DNA of 64,000 bases from Rhizobium sp. CF080 (GTDB lineage: Bacteria > Pseudomonadota > Alphaproteobacteria > Rhizobiales > Rhizobiaceae), in NCBI RefSeq assembly GCF_000282095.2, contig NZ_AKKC02000011.1, positions 1 through 64,000 of the forward strand. The letters run 5' to 3'. Each line of letters opens with the position of its first letter. The stretch's first letter is position 1. A model generated the notes under the pieces. The model was given only the letters and a program-made list of their open reading frames with translations. It had not been told where the DNA came from and ran no database searches. The position numbers and the translations under genes were made by a program. Of the stretch, positions 45,896-57,334 are shown piece after piece.

Positions 45896-47899
45896 ATGCG
45901 CTTTTCCAACAGTTTTCTCGACGAGATTCGCGATCGCGTGCCGATATCGGGCGTGGTCGGCCGGCGGGTGACGTGGGATCGCAAGAAGACCAACGTCTCG
46001 CGTGGCGACTACTGGGCCTGCTGCCCTTTCCATGGTGAGAAGAGTCCGAGCTTCCATTGCGAGGACCGCAAGGGCCGCTACCACTGCTTCGGCTGCGGCG
46101 TCACAGGCGACCATTTCCGGTTCCTGACCGATCTCGAAGGGCAGAGTTTTCCTGAAGCGGTGCAGACGGTCGCCGACATGGCCGGTATCGCCATGCCGCA
46201 GCCGGACCCCCAGGCCGAGAAGCGCGAGAAGGAACGCACGACGCTGCTCGACGTCATGGAGCTGGCGACGCAGTTCTTCCAGGACCAGCTCCAGAGCGCC
46301 GTCGGCGCCAAGGCGCGCGCTTACCTGCGCGACCGCGGGCTGACGGGCCGCACGATCGAGACCTTCCGTCTCGGTTACGCGCCCGAAAGCCGCAATGCGC
46401 TGAAGGAACATCTGGCGGCCAAGGGCGTGCCGAAGGACCAGATCGAAGCTTGCGGCCTGGTCGTGCACGGGGAGGGGATCGCCGTCTCCTACGACCGTTT
46501 TCGCGATCGCATCATGTTTCCGATCCTGTCCTCGCGGGAAAAGGTGATCGCCTTTGGCGGCCGGGCCATGGCGCCGGATGCGCCGGCGAAATATCTCAAC
46601 TCCAACGAGACCGAGCTCTTCCACAAGGGGCAGGTGCTCTACAATTTTTCGCGCGCCAGGCGGGCTCAGGGGGTCGGAAAGCCGGGGCAGGGCGAGGGTA
46701 CGATCATCGCCGTCGAAGGGTACATGGACGTCATCGCGCTGCACCAGGCGGGCGTCGAGAATGCCGTGGCACCACTCGGGACCGCGCTCACCGAAAACCA
46801 GCTCGAGTTGCTCTGGCGGATGACGTCGCAGCCGGTGCTCTGCTTCGACGGTGACGGTGCGGGCCTGAGGGCCGCAAGCCGTGCCGCGGATCTGGCGCTT
46901 CCGTTCCTGAAGCCGGGAAAATCGGTGCGTTTCGCGCTGCTTCCCGATGGCAAGGATCCGGACGATCTCGTCCGCCATGAGGGCCGCGCGCCCTTCGACA
47001 AGGTGCTCAACGAAGCCCGGCCGCTGGTGGAGATGATCTGGCAGCGCGAAGCGGCGTCTGCCAGTTTCGACACGCCGGAAAAACGCGCCGAGCTCGAGGC
47101 ACGGCTGAAGCAGATCGTTTCCGTCATCGCCGACGAGAATGTGCGCCGCCATTACCAGCAGGCCATCCGCGAGCGACTGAACAGTTTCTTTGCACCGGCT
47201 CCGCGCGGTGGCGGCGACCGGCGCCAGAATTTTCAGCGTGGTGCCGGCGGTGGCAAGCCGGGGCAGGGCGGCCCTCCGCAGGGACCGCGTGCTGCGGGAA
47301 GGGCCGCGGGGGTTTCCGACCGGCTTGCGCGTTCCGGTCTGGTGCGTGGTTATGGGGATCTTCCGGCGCTTCGGGAAAGCGTGCTGGCGCTCACCATCGT
47401 CAACCATCCGCAGCTTCTGCTGGAGGAGTATGACGAGATCGCCGCGATCGATTTCGAGAACCGCGACCTGCAGCGTTTCTGGTCGGCCATGCTGCCGGCG
47501 GCCGCGACATCAGGCGCCAATCTTTCGCGCGAATACCTGATGCAGCGGCTTACCGGCGAGGGGTTCGACGTGATCCTGAAATCCCTCGACCAGCAGGTGC
47601 GCAACGCGCGTCTCTGGACCGCGACGGAGATCGCCGCACTGGAGGATGCCCGAGAGGGCTATCGTCAGGCGCTTTCGCTGCACAAGCGCACCAAGGCGCT
47701 CAGGCTCCAGAAGATCGAGCTGGAGCGGGAGATCGCCGAGACGACGGAAGCAGGCGATGCCGGCGAGATCGAGCCGCTGCTGCGCGCACTTTCCGAGGTC
47801 CAGCTCGAAATCGTCCGCATGGAAAACCAGGAAGCGATCATCGACGGGTTCGGGGTGCTTTCCGGCCGGGTGAAGGGGGCGGCGGTCAGCCACGGCTGA
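45896..47899 (+). CDS. dnaG: DNA primase
   Basis: A 667-residue primase making RNA primers at the replication fork. The N-terminal zinc-binding domain has CCPFHGEKSPSFHC and YHCFGCG. The RNA-polymerase-like catalytic core has SRFRDRIMFPI-type sequence (YDRFRDRIMFPI), FGGRAM, NSNETELFHKG and TOPRIM motifs VEGYMDVIALHQAG and CFDGDGAGLRAA. The C-terminal helicase-interaction domain follows a Gly/Gln-rich linker at about 440-475. It is near rpoD, as in the ancestral macromolecular-synthesis operon, though a GFA gene now sits between them. Confidence 0.97.
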   Translation: MRFSNSFLDEIRDRVPISGVVGRRVTWDRKKTNVSRGDYWACCPFHGEKSPSFHCEDRKGRYHCFGCGVTGDHFRFLTDLEGQSFPEAVQTVADMAGIAMPQPDPQAEKREKERTTLLDVMELATQFFQDQLQSAVGAKARAYLRDRGLTGRTIETFRLGYAPESRNALKEHLAAKGVPKDQIEACGLVVHGEGIAVSYDRFRDRIMFPILSSREKVIAFGGRAMAPDAPAKYLNSNETELFHKGQVLYNFSRARRAQGVGKPGQGEGTIIAVEGYMDVIALHQAGVENAVAPLGTALTENQLELLWRMTSQPVLCFDGDGAGLRAASRAADLALPFLKPGKSVRFALLPDGKDPDDLVRHEGRAPFDKVLNEARPLVEMIWQREAASASFDTPEKRAELEARLKQIVSVIADENVRRHYQQAIRERLNSFFAPAPRGGGDRRQNFQRGAGGGKPGQGGPPQGPRAAGRAAGVSDRLARSGLVRGYGDLPALRESVLALTIVNHPQLLLEEYDEIAAIDFENRDLQRFWSAMLPAAATSGANLSREYLMQRLTGEGFDVILKSLDQQVRNARLWTATEIAALEDAREGYRQALSLHKRTKALRLQKIELEREIAETTEAGDAGEIEPLLRALSEVQLEIVRMENQEAIIDGFGVLSGRVKGAAVSHG

Positions 47900-47985
47900 G
47901 GGCACTTGGCCGATAAAATACTGCTCTTGCCGAATGATGACGCGGCCCTATTGTATCCGCATGAGTCGGCTGAGTAGGGAGCCTG

Positions 47986-48333
47986 ATGCGGATTGCGGGA
48001 AGCTGTCATTGCGGCAATATCGCCTTCGAGGCGGAGGGCGAGTTCGCTACGGCGATGGAATGCAACTGTTCCCTCTGCCGGCGAAAGGGCGTGCTGCTGG
48101 CCTTCGTTCCGCGCAGTCAGTTCCAGCTTGCGACCTTGCGGGAGAACCTCTCCTCCTATCAGTTCAACAAGCATGTCATCACGCACTACTTCTGCGCCAA
48201 TTGCGGTATCGCTCCCTTCAGTGAGGCGACGATGCCGAATGGTACGGAGATGGCCGCGATCAACCTGAGATGCGTGCCGGAAATCGACATCGCCACACTG
48301 ACGGTAACCCAGTATGACGGCGCTTCTCGCTGA
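47986..48333 (+). CDS. GFA family (glutathione-dependent formaldehyde-activating-like) protein
   Basis: A 115-residue zinc protein. Cysteine motifs GSCHCGNIAFEA, CNCSLCRRKG and FCANCGIAPF supply the two zinc sites of the Mss4-like GFA fold. Despite the family name most members are not proven to act on formaldehyde. Start follows GGGAGCC. Located between dnaG and rpoD on the same strand. Confidence 0.9.
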   Translation: MRIAGSCHCGNIAFEAEGEFATAMECNCSLCRRKGVLLAFVPRSQFQLATLRENLSSYQFNKHVITHYFCANCGIAPFSEATMPNGTEMAAINLRCVPEIDIATLTVTQYDGASR

Positions 48334-48748
48334 GGAATATGCCGAACGAAAAGCATAGGTCTTTGTGTCTACGCAAACCCTTGTCTTTCAGGGTCTACCG
48401 CCTACATAACGGTTAATTCTGGTGAGCGTACCCCTATTAGGCCCGTCAAAGGGCATATTTTCGACTTTTCCTGGGTATGACCTCTGGAAAGGCTTGACGG
48501 AACGTTAATTTGTGGGAATCACCATCTCAAGGCAAAATAGGCGGAGTGGGTCAATAGCACCGAACATGGCCGGTGATCCTCTGACAGGCGATCCTCGAGT
48601 CAAAAACGACCGCCGAATGGTAATCGGGAATTAAAGGTCATTCCGTTACGTGTTGGACAATGATTCGCGGCTAAGGCGGCCAAACCCGTCTTCGGCCGGT
48701 GGCCACGAAGCGCGGCGAAAGTAGCGTTCAGGGAAAGCGACTAAATAC
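48334..48748. other. rpoD leader/promoter region
   Basis: 415 bases without a convincing gene. It must contain the rpoD promoter(s) and leader. CTTGAC at 48493-48498 is a possible -35, but no well-spaced -10 or RpoH-type CCAT element was identified, so no promoter is called. Confidence 0.5.
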
Positions 48749-50818
<2,070 letters not shown>

Positions 50819-50845
50819 GCGGTTTCAGCCATTGGAAAAGAAGAG

Positions 50846-50877
50846 ACCCGGTTTGCGAGAGCAGGCCGGGTTTTTTG
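50846..50877 (+). terminator. Intrinsic terminator of rpoD
   Basis: Stem ACCCGG/CCGGGT with a 14-base loop followed by TTTTTT, 28 bases after the rpoD stop and directly against the end of the convergent PIN gene. Confidence 0.8.
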
Positions 50878-51300
50878 TTACAGGAGGATGCTGCGCCCGC
50901 CGAGGGTGTTTGCCGCGGAAGCGAACCGCTTGTCGAGGGTGACGATTTCAGCGCCGGCTTCCATTGCGACGGCGAGATGGAGTGCATCGCCCGAGCGGAG
51001 GCCAACGTCGATATCATCGGCGAGCCGTGCGGCCGCGACGAAGTGGCGAGAGAATATTGGAAGTATTTCGAGGGATTGAGAGGTCATGCGATTGAAGCCA
51101 GCCAGCGCCAGTTGCCGCAGTTCCTGGGGCATTCGTTCGTGTCTCGCTTTTACGGAGAGCGCGGACGAAAACTCGGTGATTGTCCATTCGCTCACGAGAG
51201 TTCGCTGGTCTGCGTTCTTCGCAAACCAGTCGAGCACTCTTTCGACGGATGTCTCTCCCACCAGCAAAGCAATCAGAGCTGATGTATCGACGTAGAACAT
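50878..51300 (-). CDS. PIN-domain toxin (VapC family)
   Basis: A 140-residue PIN protein with FYVDTSALIALL (D5), SEWTITEFSSAL (E), LRSGDALHLAVAM (D) and VTLDKRFA (D) as the acidic active-site set. A probable RNase toxin. Its start overlaps the antitoxin stop by one base (TGATG). It is of a different PIN subtype from the toxin at 8663. Confidence 0.92.
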   Translation of the reverse strand: MFYVDTSALIALLVGETSVERVLDWFAKNADQRTLVSEWTITEFSSALSVKARHERMPQELRQLALAGFNRMTSQSLEILPIFSRHFVAAARLADDIDVGLRSGDALHLAVAMEAGAEIVTLDKRFASAANTLGGRSILL

Positions 51301-51542
51301 CAGTAGCGTTCGTCGTCCCTGAAACGTCGCATGAATGTTCCGGCGTCTTCACTTTGCGGAGGCATTTGCTCCCGGATCGCCTTGAGCATCTCGAAGTCGA
51401 TTGGCTGCTTTTTCGACCGTGGTGGCGCCAGCTGCGCGACCGGCTGACCGTCGCGCAGAATCTCGACCGTCTCGCCTTGGGCGACGCGGTCGATCAGTTC
51501 GCCGAGTTTTTCTTTCGCTTCCGCCAGAGTGATCGCGGTCAT
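51300..51542 (-). CDS. Phd/YefM-type antitoxin
   Basis: An 80-residue protein: ITLAEAKEKLGELIDRVAQGETVEILRDGQPVAQLAPP as the DNA-binding dimer domain and a charged C-terminal tail (DAGTFMRRFRDDERY) for binding the toxin. It is translationally coupled to the PIN toxin downstream and probably autoregulates the pair. Confidence 0.9.
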   Translation of the reverse strand: MTAITLAEAKEKLGELIDRVAQGETVEILRDGQPVAQLAPPRSKKQPIDFEMLKAIREQMPPQSEDAGTFMRRFRDDERY

Positions 51543-51594
51543 CGTGATCTCCGAATTGTCCCTGAAGTATAGGTCGGAAGTCCTGCTTTCGCAA

Positions 51595-51939
51595 TCAATG
51601 CCCGACCGAGCTCGAAAACACGTTGACCACCACGACGCCGGAGATGATCAGGCCGAGGCCGATGATGGCGGCGGTGTCGAGGGTCTGGCGGAACAGGATG
51701 GTGCCGACGGCCGAGATCAGCACGATCCCGAGGCCGCTCCAGATCGCGTAGGCGATGCCGACCGGCAGGGTGCGCAAGGCGATCGACAGGAGATAGAAGG
51801 CGGTCGCATAGCACAGCCCCATGAGGATGGTGGGCAGGGCGCGGGTGAACTGCTGGCTTTGCTGCAGGAAGGTCGTGCCGATGACTTCCAGCACGATTGC
51901 ACAGGCAAGCGAGCCGTAGGTGAGGATTGCGGGGTTCAT
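51595..51939 (-). CDS. Small multidrug resistance (SMR, EmrE-like) exporter
   Basis: A 114-residue four-helix protein with the essential membrane glutamate in AIVLEVIGTTFL (E18), then YAIWSGLGIVLISAVG and IIGLGLIISGVVVVN. SMR proteins dimerise to export quaternary ammonium compounds and other cations by proton exchange. It starts five bases after the TetR gene's stop, so the two form one operon. Confidence 0.92.
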   Translation of the reverse strand: MNPAILTYGSLACAIVLEVIGTTFLQQSQQFTRALPTILMGLCYATAFYLLSIALRTLPVGIAYAIWSGLGIVLISAVGTILFRQTLDTAAIIGLGLIISGVVVVNVFSSSVGH

Positions 51940-51944
51940 TTTCG

Positions 51945-52508
51945 TTACTCTTGTTTCGTAAGGCTTTGAAGGTGGTCGCGGAGTTCGGCAAGTTCTTTTG
52001 CCGGTAAACCGTCCGCCTCCATGAGATTGGCGAGCCAGATGCCATCCGCCGCGTAGCGCGCGAGCCTGAAGGCCGGGTGACTGTCGGTCTGCGCATGGCG
52101 TTCGAGCCGGTCGCGCATCCATTCCGACCAGAGCTGCCTGAGCCGCCCATCGGTCATGCAGGAGATCGACAGCGCCGCCCAGGGGCTTTCGGCTCCATCG
52201 CGGGTCACCTGGAAAAAGGCGTCGACATAGGCGCGGGTGAACCGGCCCCGATCGGTTTTGTCCTCGCTCATCAGCCGGTCGATTTCCACGTCGAGCTTTC
52301 CGAGCAGGTCTTCGAAAACGGCTTCGATCAGAGTCTGCTTGCTCGGGAAATGATGCAGCAACCCGCCTTTGGTGACGGAGGCCGCATCGGCGACCGCTTG
52401 AAGCGTGAGGCTGCCGAGACCTTCGTCCACGGCACATCGCGCTGCATGATCCAGAAGGGATCGCCGTACCTGTTCGGGCTGTTTTTCGCGTCTGTGAGCT
52501 TTTGACAT
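51945..52508 (-). CDS. TetR-family repressor of the SMR exporter
   Basis: A 187-residue regulator. The HTH is LTLQAVADAASVTKGGLLHHFPSKQTLIEAVFED; the C-terminal half is a TetR ligand-binding domain. Start at 52508 (MSKAHRREKQPEQ) has no Shine-Dalgarno and lies 12 bases from a palindrome, so the mRNA may have a very short leader. The next ATG upstream (52550) is beyond the operator. It likely represses the tetR-SMR operon until a drug-like ligand binds (inference). Confidence 0.9.
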   Translation of the reverse strand: MSKAHRREKQPEQVRRSLLDHAARCAVDEGLGSLTLQAVADAASVTKGGLLHHFPSKQTLIEAVFEDLLGKLDVEIDRLMSEDKTDRGRFTRAYVDAFFQVTRDGAESPWAALSISCMTDGRLRQLWSEWMRDRLERHAQTDSHPAFRLARYAADGIWLANLMEADGLPAKELAELRDHLQSLTKQE

Positions 52509-52519
52509 AAGATAAAAAT

Positions 52520-52529
52520 ACCATATGGT
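52520..52529. promoter_or_regulatory. Candidate TetR operator
   Basis: Perfect 10-bp palindrome ACCATATGGT, 12 bases before the tetR ATG, in A+T-rich sequence that would carry the promoter. Confidence 0.5.
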
Positions 52530-52673
52530 CGGTTTGTTTGCAATGAGCAAACTCGTTCCAAATCCCTTGGAAGAGTGGTGGCAGTGCAGCTCGCTCCCCG
52601 AAAGTGGGATTTTGCGGTGTTTTGATCACTCGGGGACTCGATCCGGGCGGCTTTCCATCTTACATCCGCTGCC

Positions 52674-53837
52674 ATGACGGATTTACCTGGAAAGCCGCGC
52701 GGCGACATAAGATGGGGCATCCCTGCCTCCATCCTCGTGCATGTCGTGTTCGTGGCGGCCCTGTTCTTCCACCTGCCGGTCGATCAGTCCGAGCCGGAGA
52801 AGGAGGAGAGCGTCCAGGTCGAGATCGTGCCTCCGCCGGAAGAACCCGAAAAGAAACCGGCAGAGCAGAAGGCCGAAGAAAAGAAGTCCGAAGAGAAGAA
52901 GCCGGCCGAAGAGGCGAAACCGGAGGAAAAGAAACCTCCGGAACCTGCAAAACAGGAAGAGGCCAAAAAGGCGGAGCCGCCCCCGCCGCCACCTGAGCCA
53001 CCGAAGCAGGAGGAGGCCAAGAAGCAGGAGCCACCTCCGCCGCCTCCGCCGGCACCTGAGGAGAAACCCGCCGAACCGCCGCCCTCGGCCGAGCAGGCCA
53101 AGGGGCAGCCCTTGCCGGTTCTGCGTCCTGTCTTCGAATTCGGCGAGAAGGATGGGGGGCCGAAGAAATCCGAAACCGGCAATGCATCGAAGGAAACGAC
53201 CAATCCCACCGCCGAGAGCAAAGCGGATGCGGAGCCCGTCGAGCCGGTAAAGCAGGCGAAAGAGGCGCCTACTGTCGTGGAGGCGCCACCGGCCAATCCG
53301 GTGCCTGACGATATTCAACTGCCGGAGGTCGGCATTGCGGCAGCCAACGGATTGCGAAGCGGTCCGGTCGCTGGGATTTCGCCGGATGCGACCAAAACCG
53401 AAATCGTAACAGCGCCACCGACCGCGTCGCCCAAGAGCGACCCTTCCAAGACACCGACCCCCGGCAAGCCGCTCGAACTGAAGGAGGCAAAGACGCTGTT
53501 TTCGCAGACCGAGACGGGCGATCCGATTGCCACGACGGCGATGGGCAGCATTCCACGGGGCGTGCGTGCCGGCCAGCTCTGCGCAACGGAACTGGGCCAG
53601 CAGTTACGGCATTCGTCGCAATCCTACAGACTGGAAATAGTACCGGCTTATGAACTGCCGAGTGGCAGGGTTCTCGAGATCAAGCGCGGCTCGTTTCGGG
53701 CCAATGCGCAATGGTACGACTTCAGCTTCCGATGCGAGGTCAATGAGAACGCCACCAAGATCGTCTCTTTCGCATACGATGTCGGCGCTCCGGTGCCGCG
53801 GAGCGAGTGGCGCAAGCGCGGCTTTCCGGATTTGTGA
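52674..53837 (+). CDS. DUF930 protein with proline/lysine/glutamate-rich spacer
   Basis: A 387-residue protein with three parts. A single membrane helix (ASILVHVVFVAALFFHLPV, residues 18-36) is followed by about 110 residues of Pro/Glu/Lys repeats and then a Thr/Pro-rich linker. The C-terminal 110 residues (RAGQLCATELGQQLRH, YELPSGRVLEIKRGSFRANAQWYDFSFRCEV) form the DUF930 domain with two cysteines. The layout resembles TonB or TolA, with a periplasm-spanning rod, but no TonB C-terminal motif is present. Function unknown. No strong ribosome site precedes the ATG. Confidence 0.82.
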   Translation: MTDLPGKPRGDIRWGIPASILVHVVFVAALFFHLPVDQSEPEKEESVQVEIVPPPEEPEKKPAEQKAEEKKSEEKKPAEEAKPEEKKPPEPAKQEEAKKAEPPPPPPEPPKQEEAKKQEPPPPPPPAPEEKPAEPPPSAEQAKGQPLPVLRPVFEFGEKDGGPKKSETGNASKETTNPTAESKADAEPVEPVKQAKEAPTVVEAPPANPVPDDIQLPEVGIAAANGLRSGPVAGISPDATKTEIVTAPPTASPKSDPSKTPTPGKPLELKEAKTLFSQTETGDPIATTAMGSIPRGVRAGQLCATELGQQLRHSSQSYRLEIVPAYELPSGRVLEIKRGSFRANAQWYDFSFRCEVNENATKIVSFAYDVGAPVPRSEWRKRGFPDL

Positions 53838-53936
53838 TCGGCCGATCTGCAAATGTGCCTCAGGTAGGGGATCACCCTTGGTTGACCGGTAGATTGCTGC
53901 GACTATGTTTCACCCGCTTTGTGATGGGGGTCTCCA

Positions 53937-54977
53937 ATGAAAGCCATGTTCTACGATGCCTTTGAAAAGGCGCCGGAAATCCGCAATCTTCCCGACCCGG
54001 AACCGACCTTTGGCGGGGTCGTGGTCAAGGTCGGCGCGACCGGGCTTTGCCGCAGCGACTGGCATGGCTGGATGGGGCACGATCCCGATATCCGCCTGCC
54101 GCATGTGCCGGGCCATGAGCTGGCTGGCAAGGTGGTGGCGACCGGCAAGGGCGTCATGCGCTTCAAGATCGGCGACCGGGTGACGGTGCCTTTTGTCTCC
54201 GGCTGCGGCCATTGCTCGGAATGCCATTCCGGCAACAGCCAAGTCTGCCCCAACCAGTTCCAGCCGGGTTTCACCCATTGGGGCTCGTTTGCCGAATATG
54301 TGGCGATCGACTATGCCGACACCAACCTCGTGCACCTGCCCGAGGAGATCGACGATGCCACGGCGGCGAGCCTCGGCTGCCGGTTCGCGACTTCCTTCCG
54401 TGCGGTTGCCGACCAGGCCCGCACCGGGCCTGGCGATTGGGTGGCGGTGCATGGCTGCGGCGGGGTAGGGCTCTCTGCCATCATGATCGCTACGGCACTC
54501 GGCGCCAACGCGATCGGCATCGATCTTTCCGAGGACAAGCTGGCGCTCGCCCGCCAGTGCGGTGCGGTTGCAACGATCAATGCGAGTGCCGTGCCGGACG
54601 TGGTCGAGGCGGTTCGCGAGATCACCAAGGGTGGCGCGCATGTGTCGATCGATGCACTCGGCCATCCTGTCACCTGTTTCAACTCGATCAAGAACCTGCG
54701 CCGCCGCGGCCGGCATGTGCAGGTCGGGCTGATGCTCGGCGAACATGCAACGCCCTCGATCCCGATGGCGCAGGTAATCGGTCACGAGCTCGAAATCTAC
54801 GGCAGCCACGGCATGCAGGCCTGGCGGTACGACGCCATGCTCGCCATGCTGACGGCCGGCAAGATGAAGCCGCAGCAGCTCATTTCCAGGCGCATCAGCC
54901 TGGAAGAGGCGGTGCCGGGGCTGATGACGATGGACAAGTCGGAAACACCCGGCATCAGCGTGATCACCACCTTCTGA
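53937..54977 (+). CDS. Zinc-dependent alcohol dehydrogenase
   Basis: A 346-residue MDR enzyme. Catalytic zinc ligands are in [10 protein letters not shown] and GHELAG; the structural zinc lobe is [15 protein letters not shown]; the NAD Rossmann motif is [14 protein letters not shown]. It should oxidise an alcohol with NAD(P). The specific substrate is unknown. Start ATG follows GGGGGTCTCCA. It stands alone between the DUF930 gene and the DUF427 gene. Confidence 0.92.
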   Translation: MKAMFYDAFEKAPEIRNLPDPEPTFGGVVVKVGATGLCRSDWHGWMGHDPDIRLPHVPGHELAGKVVATGKGVMRFKIGDRVTVPFVSGCGHCSECHSGNSQVCPNQFQPGFTHWGSFAEYVAIDYADTNLVHLPEEIDDATAASLGCRFATSFRAVADQARTGPGDWVAVHGCGGVGLSAIMIATALGANAIGIDLSEDKLALARQCGAVATINASAVPDVVEAVREITKGGAHVSIDALGHPVTCFNSIKNLRRRGRHVQVGLMLGEHATPSIPMAQVIGHELEIYGSHGMQAWRYDAMLAMLTAGKMKPQQLISRRISLEEAVPGLMTMDKSETPGISVITTF

Positions 54978-55086
54978 TGTTCGGAATTGTTCGTCAGCCC
55001 TGGCCGGAGCATTCCGCTTCGGCCGCTTGGTGACGGTTAGGCGCGCCCTATATGCAAGGCATGCGTCGAACCCGAAAGGACGAGCC

Positions 55087-55485
55087 ATGAACGCCAGAGC
55101 CCAGAGAATTCCAGGACCGGATCATCCGATCACCGTCGAGCATAACCCGGCGCGGGTGGTGGTGAAGCTGGGCGACAAGGTCGTCGCCGACAGCATCAAC
55201 TCGCTGACCTTGCGCGAGTCCTCCTATCCGCCCGTCCACTATATTCCGCGCAAGGATGTGGATATGGCGCTGCTCGAGCGGACCGACCACCAGAGCTATT
55301 GCCCGTACAAGGGTGAGGCATCGTATTTCAGCATTCTGGCCGGTGGTGAGCGTTCGAAGAATGCCGTCTGGTCCTATGAGAATCCTTACGACGCCGTTTC
55401 CGGGATCCGGGAACATCTCGCCTTCTATCCGGACCGGGTCGATTCCATCGAGGAACTTGGTTCGCCTGAGGTCGGGCAGTTCTGA
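55087..55485 (+). CDS. DUF427 protein
   Basis: A 132-residue protein with the DUF427 signature: ITVEHNPARVVVKLGDKVVADS, YPPVHYIPRKDVDM, YCPYKGEASYFSI and AVWSYENPYDAVSGIREHLAFYPDRV. The family is small, soluble and of unknown activity. Start at 55087 follows AAGGACGA; upstream in-frame starts fall in non-conserved sequence. Confidence 0.92.
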   Translation: MNARAQRIPGPDHPITVEHNPARVVVKLGDKVVADSINSLTLRESSYPPVHYIPRKDVDMALLERTDHQSYCPYKGEASYFSILAGGERSKNAVWSYENPYDAVSGIREHLAFYPDRVDSIEELGSPEVGQF

Positions 55486-55621
55486 CGCTGCCACTGCAAT
55501 AGTATGACCTCGCCATCATCCGCCCGTCATATGGATTGACAAGTCCGCATTTCGGGCGGAACAGGAACCTATAAGTTTCCTATAGATGGCAGGCTCCGCG
55601 AGCCGGCAGGCGACGGCTGGA

Positions 55622-56845
55622 ATGGATACAGGGCAACCGATCAAGCAAAGCGTACTGCATCACCCTGCCTATCTGCATCTTGCCGCATCGCGGGTCCTGA
55701 CCGCCCTTGCTTCCCAGGCGATCACGATCGCCGTCAGCTGGATCATCTACGACATGACCCAGAGCGCCTTTGCGCTCGGTTTCGTCGGCTTCTGCCAGTT
55801 CCTGCCGCGCTTCTTTCTGACGCTGGTCGTCGGCCACGTGGCGGACAGCTTCGACCGGCGGTTGATCGTGCTGATCTGCCAGCTCGTCCAGGCGGCGATC
55901 GCCGCGATGCTGGCGGTGGCGATCTTCGAACAGTGGATCACGCCGACGCTGATCTTCGTCGCCGTGACCCTGCTCGGCGCGGTCAATGCCTTCCAGCAGC
56001 CGAGCACGGTCGCGCTGCTGCCGAACGTCGTGCCGCCGTCGCTGCTTCAGCAGGCCGTCGCGACATCGACCTCTCTGCAACAGGCAGCCTTCATCATCGG
56101 CCCGGCGGCGGGCGGTCTTCTCTACGGCCTGCATCCGACCGCGCCTTTCGTCATCTCGGCGGCGCTGCTGCTGATCGGCAGCGTCAACGTCGCGCTCCTC
56201 CATGTGGAGCGGCGTGCGGCGGTGCGGGAACCGGCGACGATTGCCTCGGTCTTTGCCGGCGTTGCCTTCATCCGCAGCCGGCCGGTGATCCTCGGCGCCA
56301 TCTCGCTCGACCTCTTCGCGGTGCTGCTCGGCGGCGCCACCGCTCTGATGCCGATCTTTGCCCGCGACATCCTGCATGCCGGCCCCTGGGGTCTGGGTTT
56401 CCTGCGTGCAGCGCCGGCGATCGGTGCGCTCGGCATGGCGCTGCTCCTGGCACGCCGGCCGCTGAAGACCCATGTCGGGCGACGGATGATGGTGGCCTGC
56501 GCCGTCTTCGGCGTTGCGACGATCGTCTTTTCGCTCTCGACCAATATCGTGCTGTCGATCGTCTGCCTGGCGATTTTGGGTGCAGCCGACACGATCAGTG
56601 TCGTGGTGCGCAGCTCGATGGTGCAGCTGATGACCCCGGACGAGATGCGCGGGCGGGTGAGTGCGGTGAATTCGCTCTTCATCGGCACCTCCAACCAGCT
56701 CGGCGAGTTCGAATCCGGCGTGCTCGCGGGCTTCCTGGGGCCTGTTGCGACCGGTGTCATCGGCGGTGTCGGCACGCTGATCGTCGTGCTCCTGTGGATA
56801 CGGCTCTTCCCGGAGCTTGTGCGGGTGAAAACCCTCGAGGGGTGA
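55622..56845 (+). CDS. MFS transporter (EntS/MFS_3-like)
   Basis: A protein of about 407 residues with 12 membrane helices. Motifs: LASQAITIAVSWIIYDMTQSAFALGFVGF, then the motif A loop GHVADSFDRRLIVL, and IGPAAGGLLYG, and VRSSMVQLMTPDEMRGRVSAVNSLF, typical of the enterobactin-exporter branch. It may export a siderophore or other metabolite. ATG at 55622 was chosen with low confidence; ATG at 55586 directly follows CTATAAGTTTCCTATAG and could start a leaderless mRNA. Confidence 0.88.
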   Translation: MDTGQPIKQSVLHHPAYLHLAASRVLTALASQAITIAVSWIIYDMTQSAFALGFVGFCQFLPRFFLTLVVGHVADSFDRRLIVLICQLVQAAIAAMLAVAIFEQWITPTLIFVAVTLLGAVNAFQQPSTVALLPNVVPPSLLQQAVATSTSLQQAAFIIGPAAGGLLYGLHPTAPFVISAALLLIGSVNVALLHVERRAAVREPATIASVFAGVAFIRSRPVILGAISLDLFAVLLGGATALMPIFARDILHAGPWGLGFLRAAPAIGALGMALLLARRPLKTHVGRRMMVACAVFGVATIVFSLSTNIVLSIVCLAILGAADTISVVVRSSMVQLMTPDEMRGRVSAVNSLFIGTSNQLGEFESGVLAGFLGPVATGVIGGVGTLIVVLLWIRLFPELVRVKTLEG

Positions 56846-56923
56846 AGAAAAATCTGCTGCCCTTGTCGGCTCTGGTTTTGCTCCCACGTCCTTGGGGTGT
56901 TGACGCAACCAAGGAGGAAAACC

Positions 56924-57277
56924 ATGCCCTATGTCGACGGGTTTATTCTCGCCGTGCCCAAGGCCAATCTGGAACGCTACAAAGACATGGCGCGCCTTGC
57001 CGGCACCGTGTGGATGGAACATGGCGCACTGTCCTATGTGGAATGCCTCGGGGACGATGTACCTTATGGAGAGCTCACCTCTTTCCCGCGGGCGGTACAG
57101 GCCAAGGAGGACGAGATCGTCATCTTCTCCTGGATCACCTATGAAAACCGGGCGCGCCGCGACGAGATCAATGCCAAGGTGATGAAGGACCCGCGGTTTG
57201 ACGGAGACGAGTGGACGAAGGTCTTCGACGGCAAGCGGATGATCTACGGTGGCTTCGAGCCATTCCTGACATTGTAG
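56924..57277 (+). CDS. DUF1428 protein
   Basis: A 117-residue protein with YVDGFILAVPKANLERYKDMARLAG, ALSYVECLGDDVPYGELTSFPRAVQAKEDEIVIFSWI and VFDGKRMIYGGFEPFL, the DUF1428 (dimeric alpha/beta-barrel) pattern. No activity is established. AAGGAGG precedes the ATG. Downstream of the MFS gene with a 78-base gap. Confidence 0.92.
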   Translation: MPYVDGFILAVPKANLERYKDMARLAGTVWMEHGALSYVECLGDDVPYGELTSFPRAVQAKEDEIVIFSWITYENRARRDEINAKVMKDPRFDGDEWTKVFDGKRMIYGGFEPFLTL

Positions 57278-57334
57278 CCAACCGATGATAGGAGTTGCCG
57301 TTCCCTGCAGGCACTCTTAATCAAGGACGCTCCC

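Noticed and set aside
48334-48748. Heat-shock (RpoH) promoter for rpoD
   Set aside because: A CTTGAC and a CCATCT are present, but 23 bases apart, too far for an RpoH promoter.
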